The translations under genes and the position numbers were made by a program. From Liquidambar formosana (taxonomy: Eukaryota; Streptophyta; Magnoliopsida; Saxifragales; Altingiaceae): 64,000 nucleotides of DNA. The notes under the pieces are model-generated. The model did no database searches. It was not told where the DNA came from and was given only the letters and a program-made list of their open reading frames with translations. Of this stretch, positions 32,600-47,500 are shown piece by piece. Each line of letters opens with the position of its first letter. The first letter of the stretch is position 1. Location: contig CM077833.1 in NCBI GenBank assembly GCA_039720395.1, forward strand, positions 7,827,036 to 7,891,035. The letters are read 5' to 3'.

Positions 32600-33383
32600 T
32601 CAAAAAGATGGAAAAGGATTACGTGGTTGTCACATAAGCTCTAAGTGGGCAAGAAGCACACATGGATGCCACATAGGCTCCACATCAGCATCACGTGCAT
32701 GTCATGTGCGTTTTCCGTCAAAAACACTAACAACTGTCACCCTCTGGCCCACATTGAAACAAGAAGTTAAAATTTGTCACTAAACTGAGACAATGTGAAG
32801 TTTATGGACTAAATTGAAACTACCCCTAAAGTTGAAGATATTAAAAAGTAATTAACCCTTATTAATTTAAAAGAAGCTCAAATAAGGAATGAGATCAATT
32901 GCGGTAGGTGGGTGTGCCGATAAACCTTTGGTTGGAACCTTCTCAGATCCCAATCTAACTCTTGAATCCTAATTATTTTTTCGTTTCAAGACTAGTTTTC
33001 TCAAAATAGGAATCAAAAATTAAAAATAAATAAAAAATAAAAAACATCTTTTCCTCCAAAAAAAAGTTTGCCTATTCCTTTAAAAATAAGCTCGCGAGTA
33101 TTTTTTTTATCTTTTTATTTTTCCTTTTGAAATGTTTTAAAGAGGACCATCAAACGGCTCATCCGAAATTATTAAATCAATGTATGATAAATGATGTGAC
33201 AGCAGCTGGAATCCCTCCTCTCAAAAGAGTGTTTGCCACATAGATAGGGCACTCAAATCACGGTTCTCACAATATTTCACCCCTTAACTTATTTAGTTAT
33301 TTTTACCTGTCGACATGAACTTCTACTGTATCAAGCACCTTTTTAATGGTGACCAAAGTTCATGATGTCATGGCCCACAATTC

Positions 33384-33438
<55 letters not shown>

Positions 33439-35351
33439 TGTCGTTAATTTCTATATTCTTGTGGATTTTGTTCATCAATTTCTCCATTTTGTGTATTGAT
33501 ATTGACTTCTTAATGATTCCTCATTTTAAGAAAAAAAAAATTAAAAATTAAGTAATTTTGTATACATAGAATTGGACAATTGAACTACACAAAAACAATT
33601 ACATGTAACTGTTGTGAATACAGTTACAAGTAATTATTTTAAAATTTATTATATGTAATCACAAACATTTAAATTTAGATACAACATTTTAATTAAAGTC
33701 TTATTTGTTTCAAACTCACATATCTAACTGATTTTACTAATTATATTTAATAAATTTAACAATTTTACTAAATTTGGAATTTTTTTTTATTTTTAAAATG
33801 ACTTTATTCATATAATACTCTTACAAAAACACTCATGTCTCATTTAAAAGTAAACTTATGGCTACATGAGTTTCTTACAAGGACTTATGCTTCCATAAGT
33901 CTAAAAAAAAAAAAAAAAAAAACCGTATTTCTCAATAATTTTTCCCAAAAATGAGTATTATGCACAGCAAAATGGGTAGATCACCAGGCCGAAGGAAATA
34001 AAGATGCCTGAAGTCATGTCTTACCCATTTGTACCCATAGATGGATGAAGTAAAATGAAAAATGACACAAGTAAATGACCGATCCTCACTGAAATACCAT
34101 AAAACTTCTTCACTGATCGAGTGAACCAAGGACTCAGCAAAGAAGAAGAAAGTGAACCATGAAGATTCCCTGGGAGGACAAACTTCACCAAGTAAACCTC
34201 TAGCAGCAACTTGAGAAGAGTGTAAAAATTGAAGTTAGCATCTAAGGAATTCTTCATACTGTTGCAGAAACTAAACAGAGACAAATTAGGATATATATAT
34301 ATTTGTCCTTTTGAATGCTTGTGCATAGTTCCAGTGGCAAACTGCAACGTCTAAATATAAAATATTAACCGGGAGGGCCTCTTGTTTCTTCTTTCCTTAC
34401 AAACCAAACCATTTCAAGTTACGCTGGCTTCGAGGGTACCTTGCCCGATGCCCTCCAAAAGTTAATGTGATTTCTTGTTTACACATAAATATGCTAAGCA
34501 ATATTTCAATCAAGTCCTTGATGAACTTTCAGAGACAGTGAAGCATCTCACCGCTTGCAATAGCCGAAGCACGGCCCTCTGAGACGTCTTCCACACTCTT
34601 TCTAAATCTTAAAATTGGCAAGTTATCAGCAGGAACTAATCCCCCACATGTTGAAAGTACAACCAAGGATGAGAAAACTTAAGTCACCGTCTTCCCAATA
34701 ATACCCAATAATTAATACGGGCACTAAAAGTCAAAAACTTTTAAATACCAAGCAATAATACGACTATTCTGTGGCAACCATACAACATTAATCGTCAGCC
34801 ACCGCTTTGCTGCCAACAGTAAAATTCAAAAAACTGAAAGAAACAAATAAACAACATAACCGTTAAATGCAAGGACAATATTAGTACAGTACAAATGCGT
34901 GGTTCATCTGCAGCAGAAAAAATTAGATAACCACAACTTCATCTTTGATGATACCAGAAGATATTACTGCGACAACACGAGTATGAATCGAGAAGAAATT
35001 TCAAGGGCATCACTTAAGCCAATGGAGATACTCTGCAATTGTGACAAGAGTAGGCAACATTAAAACTCTTAAAACCCAAAAAAATTCAGTTTATGATATG
35101 GCCATCTGATCATTGTGGCTGAAAGTGTTGAGCTGTAGTAGTAGTTCAAAGAGGAGACATGTAATTTGCATGGTGCATGGAAAGAACCAGTTCTACTTAA
35201 GAATCAACATCCACGTCCTAATCGCCGCTGCAGTATTCTTCTCATTAACAAAACATTCTTGAATAATATTAACCTCAATAGCCCATTCATTTTCACCACT
35301 GTTGTGGTTTCCCTTTTATGTATGAAAGAACTTCCAACAATAAGCCCACCT
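32600..35351. other. AT-rich intergenic DNA and 3' flank of RCC1 gene
   Basis: No supported gene. It holds a CT microsatellite (33388-33433), several A or T runs (for example 33903-33922), and presumably the 3' UTR of the RCC1 gene in the right part. An ORF of 108 codons at 34021-34347 has no recognisable features. Confidence 0.6.
33388..33433. repeat. (CT)n microsatellite
   Basis: About 23 uninterrupted CT dinucleotides. Confidence 0.97.
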
Positions 35352-35545
35352 TTAACAACGTGACCTCGAAACCAAGCACATGGCATGGGATGCACCAACT
35401 GCAACAGAGAGCACATTGTGGGGCCCCAATTCTTCATCCTCCATAAGAAACTTAACTTCAATGGGAAATTGTTGTACCTCTGGCAACCCAGGAACCCCTA
35501 ATTGAGAATCCTTGGAATTTCCCCACACGTATAACTTCCCTTCTT
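35352..35545 (-). CDS. RCC1 gene terminal exon
   Basis: 194 bp to the TAA at 35354-35352; acceptor ATGAACAG. Encodes EGKLYVWGNSKDSQLGVPG and ends VGASHAMCLVSRSRC. Confidence 0.93.
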
Positions 35546-38500
35546 CTGTTCATTACCAGCAACAGCACTTTAGAAACTTCATACCATTAAAAAACAAAAA
35601 TAAATAATAAATAATAATAATAATAATAAAAAACCAAACTTTAAGGACATAACAATCTTAAGTTCTCAATGGATTAATGCAAAGTCAACACCCTTTCTTA
35701 ACCTCATCCTAAATTATGCAGTTAGTGCTGGCAATTTTTGCCCCAGACCTACAAACCCACTTGAAATAAATGAATCAAAGTGAAGATCTGAGAAGCACAG
35801 ACATGGACACGTGATGCGGATATGACATGACACAAACACGCGGACATGGAAAATCCTCAAAATTTAGGACACGACATGACCAGGACACAAAATTGATAGA
35901 ACTTTTATTTTTATTAAAATAATTCAAAATGCATACCTTTGTATTGTTTATAGAAATTCTAGTTGAGTTCGTAGAAAATACATGACAAAAAAGAAAAGAA
36001 AGAATGGAAAGAAGCAAAAAAAAAATAATATTAGAGGTGTCCTATCAGAGGAATGTTGAAGTGTCATGTCTAATACCTGACCGACACAAACACGAGACCT
36101 TTGGGGAAGTGTATGTGCTTCTTAGTTGAAAATTTTTATAGGCTGCATTCTTTCAGGATGAACCAATCTCAACCTTGTTATAAACTAGTGAGGTCGGGTT
36201 AAACCTCTAACCTTCAAATTCAACCTGTTTAGAATTACTAGTTAATTTCAATTATGTATAAATTTTCTATATATTTAATACTTGATTATTTTTATAAAAT
36301 ACTTCAGGGAAAATTACATTGACCTCCCTCAAGGTTTGGCAAAATGACATTGACCTCACCTCACATTTCAAAAATAACATTGACCTCCCTGAGATTTGGC
36401 AAAAATTACACAGACGTCCCTTCCGTTACTTTTCGCATAACGGAGAATGTAAGATGTCCAAATCATCCCTAGTCTAAATGAAGCCTAAGTTCCTTATTAT
36501 TATTATTATTATTTTCATTTCTCATCTTATCTTTGTTTAAAATGTTTTAAAGAGTTAAAAGCTAACTTGGTTTAAGATGGACTCAAAGTGGGATAATTGT
36601 TCTCTATAAATTTGTTTTGTTAGTTCCTTGTTTTTTTCTTCCATGTTTGGGCTTTGGCTCCATTTTTTATGTATCAAATAATTTAAAAATAAGTAGAATG
36701 TACTTTTGTCTTCACATGGCCAATATATAATTGCAAAATGAACTCTAACGTCTACATTGGGGGTATTTTTATATTTAATGAGACTTTAGAGTTAATTTAA
36801 TTATTTCAAGCATTATTCCCTTAATTAAGGGCAATCTTAGAATTTATTTATGCATGAAATTATCCATTTCAGTTAGTCAAACTAACAATCAATGGATGGA
36901 GAGGAAGTGAGTGTTAAATTCATTAAACCTCAAGCCACTGGGGCTAGCCTAATGTTGAGGGAGGGTGGGGCAAAGGGTAGGATTAGGATAGGTTAAGGGT
37001 TCGAACCCCTCCAAATGTCTCCCCACACCCCCCCCCCCCCCCCCCCAAAAAAAAAAAAAAAATCATTAAACCTTAGGGAGGTCAACGTAATTTTTTAAAT
37101 GTCAGGGAGGTCAATGTCATTTCACCAAACCTCAGGAGAGGTCAGTGTAATTTTTCCAATTCTTTAAAATATTTAAATATTCTTCAATATAATTGGGTCA
37201 AAGGGTTGACCCTTTAAAAGATGGTGCTATTTGGGTTTGCATCTCACAACTAATTGTAATCAGATTGGGCCAGAGTGCCAGACCAAACCCATTACCAGCC
37301 TGGCAATTCATTAAGAGTTTGGATTATCGATGCTGAAGATTAGAAGCAGATCTACGGTATATTGAGAAGTGGGTGTGTCCCCATCAACAACTTATATTAA
37401 TCTCTTGCCAATAAAGTACTTTTTTTCTTTGAGACTACTAATTATTTCAAATTTATTCTAGCACCCAAAAACAATCAGAATAGTTTTAGGTACTGAATAT
37501 GTGAGAAGGAATAATCCAAATCAAATAATTCTCCACTCCCACTTCTATGTCATAATGAGAAGGTGTGGACACACTTTGAGGACTTTGCAGGTTGTAAGAT
37601 TAAAGGCCGTGGGGCATTTCTGTTATTTTAGTATGCAAAATTCCTCCTACAACTAACTAAAGATGCTACCAGATAACAGGACTCGACTCATCTTACCGGT
37701 GACAGCTGCTGAAGATGAACCTCCACAAGCAATATAGATAACACGCTCATCAGCTAAAGCCTCAATTACCACAGGTATTTTTTGATTTTGGATAGAAGAA
37801 TGACCCAACTGACCATGTCCACCATGGCCCCATGAAAGTACTTTACCTTCATCTGGGATTATATATCAAGAACAATGTACAATGATGAGTACAGCAGTTC
37901 ATAACATTATTGAAAAAATTGTAGCTGCTGCAATCATAAGATATCGAACTTGTTTTACCAGTTAATGCAAGAGAGTGATATCCACCACTTGCTATCTGAA
38001 TGATACAAACATCTTGCAGGCTTGGAACTATTTGTGGTTTCCAACCACCAACCTTATCACCTCTTCCAAGTTCATAGTTGGAGTTTGCTGAGTAAAACAC
38101 CGAGAAGATGCAATCAATATGATGACATGTTAGATACAAAAGTGAATAAAAGTCAATTTTAGTCAAAGATGACAAGGTTGAGAGTGCATATCCAGTGTAA
38201 CTAGAGTCTATTGTGGTGTTGATTGGTTGGGGGAGGGGGAAGGGGGTTAACCCTAGCAAAGATTTCACAGTTGACTAAAAGCCCAGGACACCAAGTACCA
38301 TTGATCTCTAAAGTTAAACCGTACACTTATCCTGTCAGGCATAGGTACAATATACATGTATCTATCTATATACATGTATATATATAGATACATGTATATT
38401 GCCACTCATCTATCATATATATATCCACAGAGAGAGAGAGAGAGCCCACTGTCATCTATCATATTGCCACTCAAAGAGACCTATAACCAGTGCTAAATGA

Positions 38501-41500
38501 TTTGTATGTGTAAAAATCCAACCTAATCTTGAGATGTGTAATAATCACAATGTGATCGGTGAAGGCTATTTTTTTAATCAAATAAAGGAGTTTCAAGCAT
38601 CATAGAACAACACGGCATCCCAACTAGGTTGGCACCCTAGGATCTCTAAATCATGTGCTATTCACCCAAAATTTATTAATAAAAGAAAATAAGAGTACAA
38701 GATAAGAAAAAAATTAAAATCTTTGGACAAATCCTAAAGCCCACAAGAGAGAAATAAATAACCTCAAAAGTCTAAATCTGTAAGAAGGAAAACTACAAAA
38801 ATCATGCTGAAGGAGCGGCATAATTTCCTTGGGGGCAAACCACCACCACTGAAAACTATTGAATCTTAATCCCATATTGGCACATTTGTCAGCCATAGCA
38901 TTACCTTCACAAAAATATGACTAAATTGAAAGTTCATCTGACTCAAATAATATTGACAGTTACGCCATGTTCATCATCTCTGTAAATGATTATTAAATTG
39001 ATATTTCTTAACAATGCATAAACACAGACAAAATGGACAGCAGAGATGGACACATTAACCTGACAACCCAACAAAACAGAGTAAAAAGACTAAAGCCAAG
39101 CAACACACATAAGACAAAGTAAAGGAGTAAAGTAATGTAGTACGCATGAGACACACAAACTAGTTGTGGTTCCTACACCCAATCCCACTAGGGTACTCCA
39201 CCTTATATGGAATTTTATAGGTGGTTTTCCAAGCTTACCGCAAACCCAATATGGTTTTCTATGTTTACCATCAACCCTTAGAGAGTGAGGTTTCTTACTT
39301 TGGGTGACCACCAACCATACAAGCACTACCTCATGAGGTCAATGGAGGTTTTATGCATCAAGCTCAGTACCTTCAATAAACAGATAACTCCATTGTACAT
39401 CAGAGTGTGATTCCGCTGGCTGGTGGGTATTGAGCTCCTCCTTCTTGGTCTTTCTCCTTAAGCTTCACAACCCTCTTCTCTTGGATTTCAGCAGATCCAT
39501 CTTTTGTGCTCTCGAAAATCATTAAGCCATTACATCTGGCTTCCTATTTTTTTATGAAGAGGAAGATAGAACAAGCCGGTAGGCCGAAGATGACAAATTT
39601 ATGAAAGGTACGGCTCATCCTTCAATCTAGGGAAGAGTACGTTCTTCCATTTCAGTGAAAAATCCCTCTCCTGCACTCCCATTAGTTTAGCGATAACTAT
39701 GTGCATTTAGTCACCACAGAATGGTCATCTTGGAACATTTGGATTTGGATCTTGACCGTTGAACTGGGGCACGTGGCAGTAAGAAGGCTGACTAGATATC
39801 TTCATTCAGATTGTCGCAGTCCCTTATCCCAATGGACCAAGTCTTCACTCCAAAGTTCTTTCAAGAGCAGTCCTCAAACGAGTCTAAAAAAGATGTGTAT
39901 AATTCTTCTTCAGAGACACAAGTTTTCTTTCAGTGAAGCCAAGTCTTTAAACTTGCCTTCAGAATTTCTGTCTTCGCAAGAATGCTGAGTTCGTCTAAAT
40001 GGTTGGAGCATTGGGGTCTTCTGAGATCTTTGAAGAGAGATGACAGCACACTCACCGGGTCAGCCTGGATGACACAGACCAGTTTCATCCGAAACCTTGA
40101 AGCATAATGCTGTAACATCATAACCAGAAATTGATTGGGCTGATTTATCAAATCTGATGCCATTAAAAAAGTCACCTCTATCACGCTTTGAAGAATAGTA
40201 AAATCTGTGCAAATAAATAAATTCACAAACAAAATGACATTGTGAAAAACAGGTGCACTTAATGAGCAGCGGCTAATGACAACTCTCAACTCAGCTCCAG
40301 TTTATCCAAACCACTTTATATTTTCTTTGGTAGAACATCAGAACTGCTTGGCATCAACATATGAATTAATTAAACAGATTGGCAATGAGTGTCTAAGGAG
40401 TAGCTTTTGCATAAAGATCGAGAAATTAAAAATTAAAAAAAAAAAATTTTTTAAATGAGGAAGAAAAAGAAGAAGAGAGATGAAGAGGTACGGCTAATGG
40501 AAAGAAGGGAGATTAGGATTCTCTCCCTGGCAGTTTATTATTTATACCACTTTTAGGTAAATTACATAGATACCCTTCAGCATAATAATAAAGATATATA
40601 GCATCCAACACTCCCCCTCAAGCTAGTGCAAAGATATCACTCATTTTCACTTCACCAAGATAGTATCGAAAATTATACTTAATATTCCTTTTGCCTAGAT
40701 GTCTACAAGTTGGTCTTTGGTCTTCACAAAGGGTATAAAATTTTTCCCAGAATTCAACTTCTCTTTGATGAAATGTCTATTGACTTCAATATGCAAGTCC
40801 AATCATGTTGAATAGGATTGTGAGCAATATTGATTGTTGTCTTGTTATCACAATTACATAATACAACCGTATAAGATCCTTGTAGTCAAAACCAAGATCT
40901 TTTAGAAAATCCTTTAACCAAAAAAACTCACAAACTCCATGTACCATAACTCTGAATACACCCTCTGTATTGTATTGCTTCTGGCTACACCATGGCACAA
41001 GAACCCCCCCACCCTCCAAGTTACAATAACCAGATTTAGACCTCTTACCAGTAAAACCAGCCCAATCAACATCTGTATATGACTATTCTTATTCTCAAAT
41101 GATCATGCCTAGAGAATAGTATCCATTTTCTAGAAGTAGACTTCAATTACCAAAGAACCTAATTAGACTGCCTTTATGTGAGTCTTACTAGGAGAATGTA
41201 CAATCTGCTCACAACATTTAAGCATAAGCTATGTCTTAACATGTATAAGATGGTAAATCCACTTCCCAACCAACCGTTGATATCTCCCCATATCTACTAA
41301 GAGACTCCCTCATCATCTTCTCCTAATTTGTGATTCTGCTCCACTGAAGTGTCACTGTTTTTGCATCCAGGCATACATGTCTCGTTAAGAAGATCTAGAC
41401 TACATTTCATTTGAGAAATAAAGACAGCGTACTGAGATCTAATAACTTCAATGCACCAAAAGTACTTTAAACTTCTTAGCTATATAGGTTTTTAACTTTT

Positions 41501-44500
41501 GCATCTTCTCGGAATCATCTCCAATTATGATGATATCATCAACATATGGAATGAAGGTAGTTTGCCTTGCCTGGGGATGAAAGCTAGATAAACGAAGTAT
41601 GGTCTCCTTAGCTCCATCTAAGCCACAGATTAGCGTAGCTATAGAGCTTTCCTAAAGTTACACACTCTGCCACCGCTGGCAGAAGAATCCTCAAAGCCTA
41701 GTGGGACATCTATGTACACTTCATCCTCTAAGTCTCCATGGAGGAAGGCATTCTTCAGATCAAGTTCACAGAAAAGACTTCCCAAAGTTTGTAGCTAGGG
41801 AAAGAAACACAAATGGAATTCATCTTTGCAACTAGAGCAAATATCTCCTAATAGTCAATCCGTTAAGTCTACATGAAACCTTTTGTCACCAATCTTGTCT
41901 TATTTCTCTCCACTAAGCCATATGCCTTATGCTTAACTGTGAACAATCATTTGCGACCTAATGCCTTTTACACAAGAATTGTTTTTTCTTGAAGAGCTCT
42001 CATTTCTTCTCTCATTGCTTGCTTCCTTTTTCGATCACTAAGTGCATCATGCCGACTCTCAAGGAATAAAGACAGAAGACAACGGAAAAGCAAAAGTACA
42101 CACTAAGATGGTGAGAAATTATGATAGGAGACAAAGCTGAATAACCGATGTTGGGTACATGACCTAACTCCTTTATGAAGAGTAATGGGGACATCACAAT
42201 CATCAATAGAAGTATCTGATATAGCAGTGAAAACAAAGGAATCAACAATATGAACATTAGGATTAACCAAGTCCAAGGAAGATGGTTGCTAGTCTTGTCT
42301 TTTTGTTTCCTTAAGTAGACTTGCAATACCTTAACAAGTTGCTTCTTTTCTTCAACAAATAAAACAATGGGAGCAACTATAGCTAACACCAAGAATTGCT
42401 CACTTCTATTTTCCTCCTAAAGATAAGTTTTGAGAGGAGAACACTTCCACGGAAACAAACCTCGTTGTAAACTGAGAGTGATAGCACTTGGTTAGATGGG
42501 AGTGGGGAAGGTAAGAAAGATCATTTGGTTAGATGGGATATAGTGACTAGAGTTAAGAAGCAAGGGGGTTTAGCTATGGGAAATATCTAGGAAAAGAATG
42601 TTGCTTTGACTGGTAAGTGGTTGTAGAGGTTTCCTCTTGAGGTTGGCTCTATGTGGCATTCTATTATCAAAAGTAAGTATGGTTTGCATGTTAATGGTTG
42701 GGATGCTCATTCAAGCCTTAGGGTGTCGGCTCGATGTCCTTGGAAATTCATTTCCCAGGGGTTGCCCAGATTTTTGGACTTCACGTCTTTGGTAGTTGGG
42801 AATGGGGATAAGGTTAGTTTTTGGGAGGATCTTTGGAGAGGAGATGTACCTTTTTGTTCTTTGTTTCCTCGGTTGTATAGGCTTTCCTTGGCTCATAATG
42901 CTTCTATTTCATCCATGGTTGCCTCTGATTCGTTGTCTTTTGGTTGGGACTTTAAATTCTTTCGTAATCTTAATGAGAAGGAAAGTTCAGAGCTTGCTTC
43001 CTTGTTGTTTATTTTAGATGGCTTTTCTTTAAGATTGTTTGTCCCAGATAAGAGGGTTTGGAATGTTAATTCTACTGGAGTGTTTTCTTGTAAATCCTTC
43101 TTTGAGAAGTTGATTGAGGATGTTGGTAATTCGTCTGTATTCCCCTTTGCTTCTGTTTGGAAATCATGTGTGCCCCTTAAAGTGAAAGTATTTGCCTGGA
43201 CTGTTATACACAAGAGTATTAACACTAATGACAGGTTTCAAAGAAGGAGACCATCTCTTTTTGCTAGCCCACAATGGTGCATTATGTGCAGGGGAGCGTG
43301 TGAAACAATCGATCACTTATTTATGCATTGCTCTGTGGCTTACAAGTTGTGGCAGAAATTGTTTTGTGTTGGTTCTGAGCAATGGGTGTTGCCTGGATGC
43401 GTTAAAAGGTTTTTTGAGATGAATTTTTGGGGATTGAGCAAGGGCAAGAGGGCGACGGTTCTGTGGAGTTGTGCTTTTTTGGCAGTTTTTTGGGTTATTT
43501 GGCTTGAAAGAAACGCGAGGATATTTGAGGATCGAGAGTCATCTTTCGAAGAGATGTGGGATAGAGTGTATTTTTTGGGATCTTTTTGGGCTTCATCTTC
43601 GAAGGAATTTGGTGATATCCCTCTTTTTGTATTAAAATCTGACTGGAGAGCTATGTGTTATTAGTAGGGTAGTTTTTCTTGTTTTCTTCTCTTGAGTGTT
43701 TTTATTATTTTAATCTGTTACTATAGGTGGGCGGACCTCTTGTCCCCCCTTCTTTGTATCTTTTTTAATTCAATAATATTGGTTTTGTTGCTTATCAAAA
43801 AAAAAAGAAAGCACTTGTACCCATTCTGAGTAGGAGAGTAGCCTAGAAAAATGCATCAAAGAGCTCTCAGGTCCAATTTACTCAAAAACTAATCAAAAAA
43901 CATGAACAAATTAGACAGCCAAAAACATGAGGAGGAATGAATGGAGAACACATCAACTCAAGAAGGTATTAAATTAATAAGGTACGCTACAATAAAGAGG
44001 GCATCACCCCAGTCGCACTATGGAATATTCATGGAGAATATTAAGGACGTAATACCTCTAGAAGATAATGATTCTTCTGCTCAACTACTCCATTGTGTTG
44101 AGGTGTACCATGTACCAGAGTAGATAGTTAATAAACTCTCCCATGGTCACAAAAATAACACCCAAGACCACCATAAAATTTTGGAAAAAAGAAAAGACAT
44201 CACTTTTATGTTTCAACGGATACACCTGTCATGCCCTTAGAAGCAGGAACCTTCTATCAAGGGTGCTGCTCCCACTTCGGAACCACAGTTCTACGCTCCC
44301 AAGTTAGAACCTTGTAAGAACCTCGATTATCTCTCGAGAGAATCTCGATTCTAAGTAAGACAAAACCTTGTGATAGAGGGAAGAAGGCATGACCCCTTCA
44401 CCCCAAAACTAAACTCTTTTCAACCTTAACCAAAGTGAAAAATGTTTTTAATAATAATAGGATTTCTATTAAATCATATCAAATTAATGCTTAGTTTACT

Positions 44501-47500
44501 CAATTCACTCAATTCTTTTCCTCAAGAAAAGAAAAACATAAAAAGGAAAATTTGTAAAAGCATGCTCTCTCTTTCTCTACGTTAGTGTGGCTTCTCAAAA
44601 GAACACTTTTTTGCACCTTTTTCTAGAATTTCATCCCACAAAATATCATATTGAAGTAACTGTATATATGTATATATTTTCCACAGATGCTTCCTACACA
44701 CCCCAAACCTTTGACTCTTTTATGTTCCCCCACTTCCCTGCCCCTGCTCCCGCTCCTGCCCCCTGCCCCCGCCCTCGCTTCGTGCTTCTATGGTCACGCG
44801 ACTCACACCCCAAACCCGAGTAAGCAAATCAAGAGGCGCAACTTAACATTCATATTCCAACCATATATGATGATCAATAAAAATGTTTCCATCCACAACA
44901 AAATTTCAATAATGAAATCCAAGCACTAATAATCTCCAAAGATTCAACAATGTCACAATCACCATCAATAATTAAAATAATTAGAATACTACCCAAATCG
45001 CATAACTCTAAACTTAAACAAATATCATTTGAAATGAGTCAATAATCGTCTCATAGGGAAAATAATTTACTATAAAACTAATCCTAATAAACAATAAATC
45101 TAGTAACTGTTAGCTCAACGCCCTCTATGCTCCCACTACACTCGTTCAAGCAATCTAACAGACTAATCATTTGAAAAATATGTTGTAAGAGTGAGCATAA
45201 CATACAGAAGAATAAGCTAAGCTAATTGCACAAGTTTTTCATAAAAATATATTTTAATAAATTATATGCTTTTGACCACTATTAAATATTTTCCAAAAGA
45301 TATTCAAAGGAAATGCAAATTTTCAGAATTTACATATCAATAATAAATTTCAAATAAACATTCAAAGCTTTCAGATTAAAACAAATACATATTTATCTGG
45401 TAACTCCAGCTAACCATACAAATGACTTAGACAGATTAACCCAAAAGATCCAAATAGTGCACCTATCAAGAGGAGACTTTAACAAAGCATTGGTACCAAA
45501 GATAAGTACTATCCCAACTGACTAGGTCCAAAGCATTAGAACCAAAAGGAACCAAAAGCCAGTAACTTAACCCCTACTGATCACATAAGACAGTTAGACC
45601 CAAGTGACAAATATAATCTGTATTCAAATATCATCAATTTGGCTAAACAAAGTTTCAGATAATCAATAAACCAGATCAAGCATTACTTGAAACAAAATAC
45701 AAAATCATTTGCTTGGCTCATACAAATACAATAGGTATATTTGAATGGATATAAAGATAAAAAAATAAAAAAATCATTCGTGAAAAATCATTTATTTGAC
45801 AATTAAAAACATTTTTCATAAAATAGAATAGTATGTCATACTCCCACTTACCTCAAGTGGTAATGTCAAAATCCAAGTACAATGCCCCACTAAACCAACG
45901 CTTAACTTGAACCTAAGATCAATAATTAATATTGCTATCAATAAATTATGGTCTAGGTTAATAAAAAATTCTAATTAACTAGGGGCTAAGGTCTAATTCT
46001 AACGCTACTCTCATTTACTAAGCTTAATATGAATTATTATTTAATTTGACGTGATCCAATATCAAATTATAATCTAATTAATTTAATCTGACCACAACAG
46101 AATCCACTAAGTCGAGCTCATCAAATTAGCCAAACTTGTGAAAATTTACCAAATGGTTCCCAATTGCATGAGTACGTAAAAGTGTATGTACAAGTGACCA
46201 CATTGGATATATCATCATAATATTAATTACAAAGCACAAGAGAAACAGATGAGAGGTTTGATGGGTCTTCTTCTTCTCTTTTCCTTCTTTTCGTCTAGTT
46301 GATCTCCTTCTGATCTTTGCTTCTACTCTCTTCTTTCTCTCCTTTCTTTCTTCTTTTCTTTTTGTTGTAAGCTTTTTCCTTTACGCTGTTCTCATTTTTA
46401 GCCATGGCAAGTAAGTTCTAGAGGGTTGATAACAAGTCATTCAATTTTCTTTTTCTGGGTAACAAAGATGATTTTTTTTAAATTTCGGAGAAAGGCAGAG
46501 GGCTGAGGATCTCTATTTTCTTGGATAAGGGTGGATGTTCGTGGTTGCACAATAATTTATCAGATTTGGGCTGTAGTAATGGCCATATAGGGTGGATTAG
46601 AAAATTCAGAAGTCCAAAAGGTACGTTGTCGTTGGAGTTTCATCAGAATAACAGTGGCAGATTTTGTCATCTGACAGATATTTATAAGAGTGGTTGCAGT
46701 AGATTCATTATATTTCCAGAAGGTTACGATGGGAAGGGATGGAAGTATGTTGCCCAGACTATCAGTAGCTATTGTAAGGGTGATGGAGGGAAGATGGTTA
46801 ACAGTAAGCCAACCCGGCTCTGTTCTCAGAATGCAACGAGTAGTAAAGAGGTGCAGGCAGTCCCCATGGCTAGAATCAATAAGGAGAAGGCTTCTTTTGA
46901 TAAATCCTTTTTTTTTTGTTGTTGGGGGATTGGAAGAAAGCTTTTGTTTGTGAAAGAGAGTCTGCTCTTGACAGGTGGAATATGATTCAAATTCAACTGT
47001 GTAAGCTGCTGGAGTGCAATATTATTCTTATGCCTTTCAAATTAACAAGGTGGTATTTGTTTGTCATAATATGGATAAAGCTGATTATTTTACCAGTAGT
47101 CTTCTTCTCAAAAGTGGGGTTATTGTATGTTTGAGCAGATGGGTTCCCGAGGCTAATTCCATCAAGGGACAGCGTTTCTCTTGTAGTGGGGATTGGATTT
47201 CAATAGAAGGACTACCATTTTTCTTATGGAGAGAGGAAGTTTTTTCGGCAATTGCTGATAATTATGGTGGTTTGCTTGATATTGATAAGAATTCATTGTT
47301 TATGAATAATCTATTTCAGGCTCGTATCAAGGTGAAGGGGGTGAATAATGGCTTCTGTTCAAGCTCCATGAATATTCAGTTGGGAGAGATTACTTATGTC
47401 GTGTGGGTTTGGCCTTTGAATTTGTCAAAAAGGCGTCCAATTAGCAGTTCTGGCAATCAAGTTTCGGCACTGGTGCACAAAAATATGATTAACTCTTCTT

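Noticed and set aside
34021..34347. 108-codon minus-strand ORF downstream of the RCC1 gene
   Set aside because: No domain, no homologue recognised, and likely 3' flank or UTR.
35204..35461. 85-codon ORF over the last RCC1 exon
   Set aside because: Out of frame with the RCC1 reading, which has good splice borders and family motifs.
39930..40289. 119-codon ORF in the large RCC1 intron
   Set aside because: No recognisable motif, no splice or promoter context, and AT-rich intron surroundings.
40394..40398. TAAGG as the left target duplication of the copia element (right flank TAAGG at 55212)
   Set aside because: It is not next to an LTR end; about 55 bp of A/T-rich sequence lie between, so chance is likely.
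42651..43664. 337-codon ORF as a host gene
   Set aside because: It matches the C-terminal part of the neighbouring LINE ORF2 and has a LINE tail and target duplication.
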